Positions 36,699 to 43,821 of a DNA stretch of 64,000 nucleotides are shown one piece after another. Source of the stretch: Caulobacteraceae bacterium (GTDB taxonomy: Bacteria; Pseudomonadota; Alphaproteobacteria; Caulobacterales; Caulobacteraceae); the NCBI GenBank assembly GCA_947475735.1, contig CANJLQ010000001.1, forward strand, positions 285,981 through 349,980, given 5' to 3'. How positions within the stretch are numbered: the first letter of the stretch is position 1; each line of letters starts with the position of its first letter. The notes under the pieces are model-generated. The model had not been told where the DNA came from. It ran no database searches and was given only the letters and a program-made list of their open reading frames with translations. The position numbers and the translations under genes were made by a program.

Positions 36699-37222
36699 TC
36701 GCGCGCGTCCAGCCGGTCATAGCCCGGCGTCTCGATCTCCGGTTCGTCGGCCCCCCGCTCGAACACCACGATGGCGCCAGGCTTCAGCCAGTTCCCCTCG
36801 ATCAGCCGGGCCAGCGCCTGTTCCCCCAGCCCCTTGCCGTACGGAGGATCCAGAAAGGCCAGATCGAAGGCCTCGCCGTCCGAGCCCGGCCGCACGCCCA
36901 GGTCGACGGCGCTGCGCCGATGCACCCGCGTCGCGCCCATCAGGCCATAGGCGTCGGCGTTGTCGCGGATCGCGCCTCTCGCGTCCTCGTCGATCTCGAC
37001 GAACAGGGCGAAGGCCGCGCCCCGGCTCATGGCCTCGAAGCCGAGCGCACCCGAGCCGGCGAACAGGTCCATGACCCGCGCGCCTTGCAAGGGCTCGGTC
37101 CAGACGGCGTGTTCCAGCACGTTGAAGATCGCCTGCCGCGCCCGGTCCGAGGTCGGGCGCGTGCCCTGCCCCTCCGGCGCGACGATGGCCCGGCCCTTCA
37201 GCTTTCCGGCGACGATCCGCAT
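36647..37222 (-). CDS. rsmD: 16S rRNA (guanine(966)-N2)-methyltransferase RsmD
   Basis: SAM-dependent methyltransferase acting on the 30S subunit. The 191-residue protein begins MRIVAGKLKGRAIVAPEG. It has RPTSDRARQAIFNVLEH, SAM motif MDLFAGSGALGFEAMSRGA and the catalytic FLDPPYGKGL (N6/N2 type DPPY). It lies three bases downstream of the pseudouridine synthase gene, so the two rRNA-modification genes are co-transcribed. It overlaps the convergent HTH gene by 52 bases. Confidence 0.95.
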   Translation of the reverse strand: MRIVAGKLKGRAIVAPEGQGTRPTSDRARQAIFNVLEHAVWTEPLQGARVMDLFAGSGALGFEAMSRGAAFALFVEIDEDARGAIRDNADAYGLMGATRVHRRSAVDLGVRPGSDGEAFDLAFLDPPYGKGLGEQALARLIEGNWLKPGAIVVFERGADEPEIETPGYDRLDARDYGAARVLFLRASSGAG

Positions 37223-37225
37223 GGA

Positions 37226-38740
37226 TCAGCCGCCGGAGCGGGGTCCGCGCGGACCTGAGGGCTTCCGGGGGCCGCCCGGCGCGGGCCGACCGGCGGGCTT
37301 CCCGGCTCCGCCAGAGGCGCGAGGCTTGAAGTCGCGCTTGGCCTTGTCCGCGTCGCGGGCCCAGGTCGCGGACTTCGGCCCGATCATCTTGTCCTCGCGC
37401 GGCTTGAAGGCGCGCTTGGGCCGCTCGCCATCCGCCGAGGCTCCCTCGCGCGGAGCCCACGCCTTCTTGCCGGGCGCGGCCTTGAAGTCCCGCGGCGCCG
37501 CCTTGGCCCAGCCGGCCTTCTTGGGCCCTCGTGCGGCGCGGGCGGTGGCTTCCTCGGTCGCGGTCCCGGCGGCGCGGACGCGGCTCGGCTTCCTTGATGG
37601 ATCGGCGATGGCCGAGCCGGACTTGCCGACCACCTTGGGCGCGCCGGTGCGGCGGCCGGGGATGGGGGCGGGCGTCTCGACGGTGTTGCCCTGGGGCATG
37701 TTCTCGGGACGGATGTGGGCCGCCAGCAGTTCGCGGATCACGCGGGGTCCGACCTCCTCGACCGCGCCCGAAGGCAGGGTGCCCAGCTGGAACGGCCCAT
37801 AGGCCAGGCGGATCAGCCGGTTGACGGTCAGGCCGACGCTTTCCAGCACCTTCCTGACCTCACGGTTCTTGCCCTCGGTGATCTGGACGCTGATCCACAG
37901 ATTGGCCGACGGATCGCCGCCCTCGTTGGTCTTGGCCTTGTCGATGGTCGCCTCGACGGGGCCGTAGCGGATGCCATCGACGGTCACCCCGTCCTTCAGC
38001 GCGTCCAGCTCGGCCTGGGTGACCCGCCCCCGCGCCCGGGCCCGGTACTGACGCACCAGGGCGGTGTCGGGCAGTTCCAGCGCCCGGCTCAGCTCGCCGT
38101 CGTTGGTCAGCAGCAGCAGGCCCTCGGTGTTGATGTCCAGCCGCCCGACCGAGATCACGCGCGGCAGGCCGGCCGGCAGGGCGTCAAACACCGTCGGGCG
38201 GCCCGCCGGATCATTGTGGCTGGTCAGCAGGCCCACCGGCTTGTTGTAGCGCCAGACCCGCGTCGCCTGGGTCGCGGCGATCGGCTTGCCGTCGACCGTG
38301 ATGATGTCGTCGCGGGTCACCAAAGTGGCGGGCGTGTCCAGGATGCGGCCGTTGACCGCCACCTTGCCCAGGCCGATCAGCCGCTCGACCTCGCGGCGCG
38401 AGGCGATTCCGGCGCGGGCCATGGCCTTGGCGATGCGCTCGGTGCGCTTGGGTTCGGCCGGAGCCTCCTTCGCACCGCCCTTGCCGCCGGGCTTGCCGCC
38501 GGCGCGAGGCCCCTTGGGCGCGCGCGGCTCGGGCCGGGCCCCCTTGTCGGCCGGATAGGCGCGGCCGGTGCCGCCGCCGGAGCCGCGTCCCTCGGCCGCC
38601 TTCTCGATCGGCGCATAGCGGGCGGCCGAGGCCGAGCCGGGGCGGGAGGCCCCGCCCTTGGGCCGGTCTCCGGGCTTGTGCGCGCGCAGGTCTTGACGCG
38701 GCTTGGGCTTCTTGTCGTTGTCGTCGGTATGGCGGGCCAT
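37226..38740 (-). CDS. rluB: Large-subunit-type pseudouridine synthase (RsuA/RluB family) with long charged tails
   Basis: The core (residues about 115-345) has an S4 domain (RIAKAMARAGIASRREVERL), then the synthase domain with VWRYNKPVGLLTSHND, VISVGRLDINTEGLLLLTND holding the catalytic Asp, and TEGKNREVRKVLESVGLTVN. Around it are an N-terminal tail of some 110 residues and a C-terminal tail of about 150. Both are Lys/Arg/Gly/Pro rich and likely disordered RNA-binding extensions. Total 504 residues versus about 250-290 for the core family. Start at the ATG at 38740; it overlaps the divergent tadA start by 12 bases. RluB is the best guess among paralogues. Confidence 0.88.
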   Translation of the reverse strand: MARHTDDNDKKPKPRQDLRAHKPGDRPKGGASRPGSASAARYAPIEKAAEGRGSGGGTGRAYPADKGARPEPRAPKGPRAGGKPGGKGGAKEAPAEPKRTERIAKAMARAGIASRREVERLIGLGKVAVNGRILDTPATLVTRDDIITVDGKPIAATQATRVWRYNKPVGLLTSHNDPAGRPTVFDALPAGLPRVISVGRLDINTEGLLLLTNDGELSRALELPDTALVRQYRARARGRVTQAELDALKDGVTVDGIRYGPVEATIDKAKTNEGGDPSANLWISVQITEGKNREVRKVLESVGLTVNRLIRLAYGPFQLGTLPSGAVEEVGPRVIRELLAAHIRPENMPQGNTVETPAPIPGRRTGAPKVVGKSGSAIADPSRKPSRVRAAGTATEEATARAARGPKKAGWAKAAPRDFKAAPGKKAWAPREGASADGERPKRAFKPREDKMIGPKSATWARDADKAKRDFKPRASGGAGKPAGRPAPGGPRKPSGPRGPRSGG

Positions 38741-39211
38741 GATGAGCGGTTCATGCGCATGGCGTTGGCCTTGGCGCAAGCGGCGGCGGACGCGGGCGAG
38801 GTTCCCGTCGGCGCCGTCGTGGTCGATGAGGCGACCGGCGAGGTCGTCGCCGAAGGCGCCAACGCCCCCGTCGCCGGCCACGATCCGACCGCCCATGCCG
38901 AGATCGTCGCGATGCGGCGGGCGGCCCAGGCCCTGGGCAACTACCGGCTGACGGGCCTGACCCTGTATGTGACGCTGGAGCCCTGCGCCATGTGCGCGGG
39001 GGCCATCAGCCATGCCCGGATCGGCCGGGTGGTCTGGGCCGCCGACGATGCCAAGGGCGGCGCAGTGATCCACGGCCCGCGCCTGTTCGAGCAGCCCACG
39101 CTGCATCACCGACCGGTCTGCGACGGCGGCGTTCTGGGGGACGAGGCGGCCGAGCTCCTGCGCGGCTTCTTCCGGACCCGGCGCGGAACAGCCCAGCCTC
39201 CGGGCCGTTAG
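38729..39211 (+). CDS. tadA: tRNA-specific adenosine deaminase TadA
   Basis: Converts A34 of tRNA-Arg(ACG) to inosine. The 160-residue protein has the deaminase zinc site HAEIVAMRRAA (HAE) and LYVTLEPCAMCAGAI (PCxxC), preceded by DEATGEVVAEG. The start MAGHDERFMRMALALAQAAA at 38729 lies 12 bases inside the divergent pseudouridine-synthase start. A later ATG at 38753 or 38759 is possible. Confidence 0.94.
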   Translation: MAGHDERFMRMALALAQAAADAGEVPVGAVVVDEATGEVVAEGANAPVAGHDPTAHAEIVAMRRAAQALGNYRLTGLTLYVTLEPCAMCAGAISHARIGRVVWAADDAKGGAVIHGPRLFEQPTLHHRPVCDGGVLGDEAAELLRGFFRTRRGTAQPPGR

Positions 39212-39237
39212 CCAAGCCTGGCTGTTACGGATTCCTC

Positions 39238-39654
39238 ATGCCCAAGCTTTCGTCGCTCGCGGTCGTCGCCCCTGTTTTGATGCTCGCCATATCGGCCTGC
39301 GGGCCGGAACCCCGCGAGGCCCCCACCGACGGCGAAGCGGTGCGCCAGCGCGCGGTGGAGGCCCAGACGGCCCGGCGCCGAACGGGGGCCGAGGTCCAGG
39401 ACCGGGCCCTGAATCGCGTCATCCGCACCGTCTATCTGTGCGACAACGGCGAGCGCCTGTCGGTCGATTTCGACAATCCCCGCGACATGGCGACGGTCCG
39501 GAACTCCAGCGGCGAGGCGGTCGATCTGTATCGGGAACGGGCGACCGATGGCATCTGGTACCGGTCCAGCGCCTATGAACTGAGAGGTTCGGGTCTACTC
39601 GCGACCTGGACGGCGGACGGCCGCCAGCCCTCGGACTGTCGCGCCATCGACTGA
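39238..39654 (+). CDS. Lipoprotein with MliC-like lysozyme-inhibitor domain
   Basis: The 138-residue product has a signal peptide ending LAISAC (lipobox). The mature part from about 65 resembles the MliC/PliC fold: VYLCDNGERLSVDFDNPRDM, a variable loop, WYRSSAYELRGSGLLATWTA, and a final Cys (SDCRAID) pairing with LCDN. MliC proteins block C-type lysozyme in the periplasm or outer membrane. The assignment rests on this short pattern only. Confidence 0.72.
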   Translation: MPKLSSLAVVAPVLMLAISACGPEPREAPTDGEAVRQRAVEAQTARRRTGAEVQDRALNRVIRTVYLCDNGERLSVDFDNPRDMATVRNSSGEAVDLYRERATDGIWYRSSAYELRGSGLLATWTADGRQPSDCRAID

Positions 39655-39698
39655 TCCCCGGGGTTGTCAACGGCCGTGGCTTCGTCCTTAAGGCGGTC

Positions 39699-40871
39699 AT
39701 GTCCCAGACCCTGACGCCCGCCCAGCAGAAAGACTTCCACGCCGGGGCGGAGTGGCTCAGGTACCATCTGCTGAACCACGCCGAGATCACCTTCGGTCGG
39801 CTGATGAAGGCCGTGCCCGGCCACCTGCCGACGCGTCAGCTGCACGGTGTGACCCTGGTCAAACTCGGCAAGGTGGCCGAGGGCCTCGAGGCGCTGAGGG
39901 CCGTCACCACGGCGCAACCCGAAAACCGCAAGGCCTGGCGCGACCTCGCTGCGGCGCTTCAGATCGCCGGCGACGTCGAGGGGGCCGAGGGGGCCTACGC
40001 CCGGGCCCATGCCGAGCCGAGGCCGATGCCCGCGGTTGTGACCTTCTCGCACGAGGAGGCCGAACACCCGTTTACCTTGGTCGACTACAAGTACCGTTCG
40101 ATCGTGCGCTACGGCGAGGGCCGGCCCGCCCATCCGGAGCTGACCGCGCTCATGGAGGGGGGCCGCGACCGCTACGCCGCCCTGATCGACGAGATCGGCG
40201 AGACCATCGCCGACTACGACGACATCCCCGTCTTCGGCACCTACGAGATGCGCCAGCCGCTGTGGCTGAACGGCTGGTTTCCGCCGCTGGACGGCATGGT
40301 CCTGACCCAGATGCTGAAGCGCGGCAACCCGGCGCGCTTCATCGAGATCGGCTCGGGCATCTCGACCAAGTTCGCCAAGCGCGCGGTCGAGACCTATGGC
40401 CTGCGCACCCACATGACCTCGATCGATCCACAGCCGCGGAACCAGATCGACGAGATGGTGGACGTGGTCATCCGCTCGCCGCTGGAAGACTGCGACCTGT
40501 CGATCTTCGATGCGCTGGAGGCCGGCGACATCCTGTTCCTGGACAGTTCGCACCGCAGTTTCCAGGGCTCGGACGTGACCGTCTTCTTCATGGAGATCCT
40601 GCCCCGGGTGAAGCCGGGAGTGATCGTCCATGTCCACGACATCTACCTGCCTTACGACTACATCTCGGGGCATCTGTCGCGGCTGTGGAACGAGCAGTAT
40701 CTGCTGGCCACGGCCCTGCTGTTCGGACCGGACCGGTTCGAGATCCTGTTCCCTTGCTGGTTTGCCCACCAGGACCCGGCCTTGCGCGAGCACGCGAACG
40801 CGCGGCTGAGGCCCGGCAAGATGGCCGACCTCAACCTCTACGGCGCGTCCTTCTGGATGAAGACGGTCTAG
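39699..40871 (+). CDS. TPR-containing class I SAM methyltransferase
   Basis: The 390-residue protein starts with one or two TPR-like helices (residues about 10-105, including LVKLGKVAEGLEALRAVTTA). A Rossmann methyltransferase domain follows: RFIEIGSGISTKFAKRAVET, MTSIDPQPR, GDILFLDSSHRSFQGSD and LPRVKPGVIVHVHDIYLP. The class has family-24-like members that methylate sugars or antibiotics. Substrate unknown. Ends four bases before the convergent amidase. Confidence 0.87.
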   Translation: MSQTLTPAQQKDFHAGAEWLRYHLLNHAEITFGRLMKAVPGHLPTRQLHGVTLVKLGKVAEGLEALRAVTTAQPENRKAWRDLAAALQIAGDVEGAEGAYARAHAEPRPMPAVVTFSHEEAEHPFTLVDYKYRSIVRYGEGRPAHPELTALMEGGRDRYAALIDEIGETIADYDDIPVFGTYEMRQPLWLNGWFPPLDGMVLTQMLKRGNPARFIEIGSGISTKFAKRAVETYGLRTHMTSIDPQPRNQIDEMVDVVIRSPLEDCDLSIFDALEAGDILFLDSSHRSFQGSDVTVFFMEILPRVKPGVIVHVHDIYLPYDYISGHLSRLWNEQYLLATALLFGPDRFEILFPCWFAHQDPALREHANARLRPGKMADLNLYGASFWMKTV

Positions 40872-40874
40872 AAT

Positions 40875-42314
40875 CTAGGGGCGCGGCGGACGCGGGCTGG
40901 ACTGTTCGTAGGCATAGCCCAGCGACAGGATGCGGGCGTCGTCCCACTTGGTGCCGATGAAGCTGAGGCCCATCGGGCTGCCCTCGTCCAGGCCCATGGG
41001 CACGGTCAGGTGCGGATAGCCCGCGATGGCCGGCAGGCGGCTGGCCGAGCCGCGACCGTTGTCATCGTCCTCGCGGTCGTTGGTCCAGGCCCGCGAGGTC
41101 GTCGGCGCGATCAGGGCGACGACGTTGTTCTCGCTCAGCATCCGGTCGATGCCCTCGACCCCCGCCTGGCGCAGCGAGCTCTCGCGCGCGGCCAGATAGG
41201 CCGGGTCTGTGAGACCACCCGTCGCCTCGGCCTGGATGAACAGCTCCTGGCCGAACAGCACGGTCTCGCGGGGCTCGGCGTCGTTGAAGGCGATGAGGTC
41301 GGCCAGGGTCCGGGTCGGCACCTGCTCCGGGTCGGTCGAGGCCAGATAGGCGTTCAGATCCGCCTTCAGCTCGGTCAGCAGCACGATCAGCTCGGCCTGG
41401 CCGATGCCCTGGGTCTGGGGCGCGGTCGTGATCTCGACCAGCTCGGCCCCGGCGGCGCGCAGCGAGGTCAGCGCCGCCTCGAAGGCAGCCTGGGTCTCGG
41501 TCGAATAGTTCGACACGCCATATCGCAGGACCCCCAGGCGCGTGCCGCGCAGCGACCCGGCGTCCAGGGCGGCGCGATAGTCGGTGCGGCGGGCATCGGC
41601 CTCGGCGGTGGCGGCGTCGGCCGGATCCGTGCCGGCGATGGCGGTCAGGACGGTCGCGGCGGTCGCCACGTCCATGGTGATCGGGCCGGTGGTGTCCTGG
41701 GAGTGGCTGATCGGCACGACGTGGGTGCGGCTGACCAGACCCACGGTCGGCTTGAAGCCCACGACGCCGTTGACAGAGGCCGGGCAGACGATGGAGCCGT
41801 CGGTTTCCGATCCGATCGCGGCCGGGGCCAGCCCCGTCGCGACGGCGGCGGCCGATCCCGACGAGGACCCGCAGGCGGTCCGGGCCCGGTCGTAGGGGTT
41901 GACCGTCAGGCCGCCCACGGCGCTCCAGCCCGAGATGGAGTTGGACGAGCGGATGTTGGCCCATTCCGACAGATTGGCCTTGCCCAGGATCACCGCCCCG
42001 GCCTCGCGCAGCCGGGCGACCAGCGGCGCGTCCCGGCCCGGCGCGTTGTCGGCGAGCGCCAGCGACCCGGCGGTCGTGGGCATGTCGCGGGTCTCGATAT
42101 TGTCCTTGATCAGGATCGGCATGCCCGCGATGCCGTCCGACGGCGACCACTCCACAGGCCCGACGCCTGGGGCCCAGGTGATCACGCTGTTGGCCAGGGT
42201 CTCGTCGCGCAGCACGGCGGCGGGTCCGCCCCAGGTCTGGGCCGCCGCCTGACAAGCCGCCGCCAGGATCACCGCCGTCGAGGCCGCCACCAACCACTGT
42301 CGCATCATGCTCAT
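40875..42314 (-). CDS. Exported amidase (amidase-signature family)
   Basis: The 479-residue hydrolase has an N-terminal signal peptide (MRQWLVAASTAVILAAACQA). A Cys in AAAC could be a lipobox. It carries the Ser-cisSer-Lys triad: MPILIKDNIET (Lys), ACGSSSGSAAAVATG and ETDGSIVCPASVNGVVGFKP. Family members act on amides from peptides to aryl compounds. The export signal suggests a periplasmic substrate. The unusual position of the signal relative to cytoplasmic relatives such as GatA argues against a role in Gln-tRNA amidation. Confidence 0.88.
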   Translation of the reverse strand: MSMMRQWLVAASTAVILAAACQAAAQTWGGPAAVLRDETLANSVITWAPGVGPVEWSPSDGIAGMPILIKDNIETRDMPTTAGSLALADNAPGRDAPLVARLREAGAVILGKANLSEWANIRSSNSISGWSAVGGLTVNPYDRARTACGSSSGSAAAVATGLAPAAIGSETDGSIVCPASVNGVVGFKPTVGLVSRTHVVPISHSQDTTGPITMDVATAATVLTAIAGTDPADAATAEADARRTDYRAALDAGSLRGTRLGVLRYGVSNYSTETQAAFEAALTSLRAAGAELVEITTAPQTQGIGQAELIVLLTELKADLNAYLASTDPEQVPTRTLADLIAFNDAEPRETVLFGQELFIQAEATGGLTDPAYLAARESSLRQAGVEGIDRMLSENNVVALIAPTTSRAWTNDREDDDNGRGSASRLPAIAGYPHLTVPMGLDEGSPMGLSFIGTKWDDARILSLGYAYEQSSPRPPRP

Positions 42315-42408
42315 TTCCCCCGCGCCTCCAGCGCTCGTCCGGTGAACCTAGACCGCGTTCGACCTCTCTGAACAGTCCGCTGTCGTCGCATCCGCGGATG
42401 AGCCCCGA

Positions 42409-42855
42409 TCAGCCTGCCTGACGCAGCCGCTCGGTCATCGTCTGGAACAGGCTGAGGGTCTCCGGGCTGACGTGGTGCTCGATGCCCTCGGTGTCGCCCT
42501 CGGCGATCTCTGGTGACACCCCGAGCGCCAGCAGGAACTCGTGGACGATGCGGTGCCGCTCGCGCGAGGCGTCGGCCATGCGCTCGCCGGCGTCGGTCAG
42601 GGTTATGGAGCGATAGGGCCGGGTCTCGACCAGGCCGTCGCGCTGGAGCCGCTGCAGCACCTTGGCGGCCGTGGCCGGCGCGACGCCGAGGCAGTCGGCG
42701 AGGTCGGTCAGCCGCGCCTGGCCGGTCTCGGCGATCAGGTCGCCGACCAGTTCGACATAGTCCTCCGCCACCTCGCTGGAGCGGGCGTCCCTCATGCGTC
42801 GGAAGGCGGCGGCTCTGCGCGCCGCGCCGGGAACCTGGACCACGGTGGTCTCCAT
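42409..42855 (-). CDS. mntR: Manganese-responsive regulator MntR (DtxR family)
   Basis: The 148-residue regulator has an N-terminal winged HTH (SEVAEDYVELVGDLIAETGQ, LTDLADCLGVAPATAAKVLQ) and a metal-binding dimer domain with GIEHHVSPETLSLF. This resembles MntR of alphaproteobacteria rather than the larger Fe-dependent DtxR. It would repress manganese importers. No mntH is in the window. A GTG at 42873 would add six residues. Confidence 0.87.
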   Translation of the reverse strand: METTVVQVPGAARRAAAFRRMRDARSSEVAEDYVELVGDLIAETGQARLTDLADCLGVAPATAAKVLQRLQRDGLVETRPYRSITLTDAGERMADASRERHRIVHEFLLALGVSPEIAEGDTEGIEHHVSPETLSLFQTMTERLRQAG

Positions 42856-42964
42856 GGCGCGCGGCACGGCCACGCGAGTCGGACAAGACTAGACCAAGCC
42901 GCGCGGATTTCATCGTCCTGTCGCGAACGGACGGCAAGGGGACGACGTGGTATCCGTCCCGCCC

Positions 42965-43660
42965 ATGACCTTGCGACTGCTCATCGCGCTCCTGCTCGGG
43001 CTCTGGTTGGCCCCTGCCCTGCCGGCCAAGGCGGCGGCTCCGCCCCTCAGCCCAGCCGCCGAACCGCTGCAGTTCTACGTCTTCAGCTTCACCGACACCC
43101 CGGCCGAAGAGGCCGCGCAAGACGTGGTGGTGGGGGCCCTCGCTCGCGATCTCCAGGTCGATCCCGCCGTCGAGGGCCCGGTCACCTTCCGCGCCGACGG
43201 CTGGTACTCCGACGAGGCCCTGCTGCAGGATTTCGGCACGGCCCTGCTGGACCAGGACATCGCGTTGATGCGGACGGGGCCGGGCGCCTATGCCGTCGTG
43301 CCCCGCGCCAATGTCCCGATGCTGATGGCGCGCGGCGGTACGCTGATGCGTCTGCCGGAGCCGGCGTCGGCACGGGCGCCGACGCCCAGTTCGACCGCCG
43401 GGGAGACGACGATCGCGAGTCAGGCCGGCTGGTGGGACAACGCCCTGGCGGCGATGTTGCTGTTCTTCGCGGGCACCGCCGTCGGAGCCGCCGCCCTGTT
43501 CGGAGGCCAGATTGTGCATCGCCACGCTCGGGGCGAGGCCGCGTTGCTGTCACCGCCTCTGCTGCGGCTTACGGACCAGCGGCTGCGGCTTCAACCTCCA
43601 GCAGAGGTCGCAGAGGCCGATCCCGAGCTGATCATCCCGAGGTTCGAGGATCGGGTCTGA
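42965..43660 (+). CDS. Stand-alone secretin N0-like protein with C-terminal membrane helix
   Basis: The 231-residue protein has a Sec signal peptide (MTLRLLIALLLGLWLAPALP), then a domain at about residues 32-110 that aligns in pattern with the N0 domain of the GspD encoded next door. Here FTDTPAEEAAQDVVVGALAR, LQVDPAVEGPVTF and AYAVVPRANV match GspD INMRGADIKDVAEQVSRITG, LVLDPQVQGQVNV and VWRIVPQASV. A single helix near 160-180 (ALAAMLLFFAGTAVGAAALF) and a soluble tail follow. It may be an inner-membrane partner or decoy for the secretin. It is convergent with gspD, separated by a family B repeat. Confidence 0.68.
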   Translation: MTLRLLIALLLGLWLAPALPAKAAAPPLSPAAEPLQFYVFSFTDTPAEEAAQDVVVGALARDLQVDPAVEGPVTFRADGWYSDEALLQDFGTALLDQDIALMRTGPGAYAVVPRANVPMLMARGGTLMRLPEPASARAPTPSSTAGETTIASQAGWWDNALAAMLLFFAGTAVGAAALFGGQIVHRHARGEAALLSPPLLRLTDQRLRLQPPAEVAEADPELIIPRFEDRV

Positions 43661-43661
43661 A

Positions 43662-43818
43662 CCCCTTCTCCCCTTGCGGGAGAAGGTGGCCCGGAGGGCC
43701 GGATGAGGGGTACGGAGAGGCGCATACGCTGGGTCGTCTGACCCGCCTCGGCGAGACCGAGTTTCACCCCTCATCCGTCAGCCTTCGGCTGCCACCTTCT
43801 CCCGCAAGGGGAGAAGGA
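43662..43818. repeat. Palindromic element, family B copy 2
   Basis: Starts CCCCTTCTCCCCTTGCGGGA, contains GGTGGCCCGGAGGGCCGGAT, GAGACCGAGTTTCACCCCTC and CCACCTTCTCC, and ends CGCAAGGGGAGAAGG. Sits between two convergent genes (N0-like protein and gspD), where it could end both transcripts. Confidence 0.9.
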
Positions 43819-43821
43819 AAC

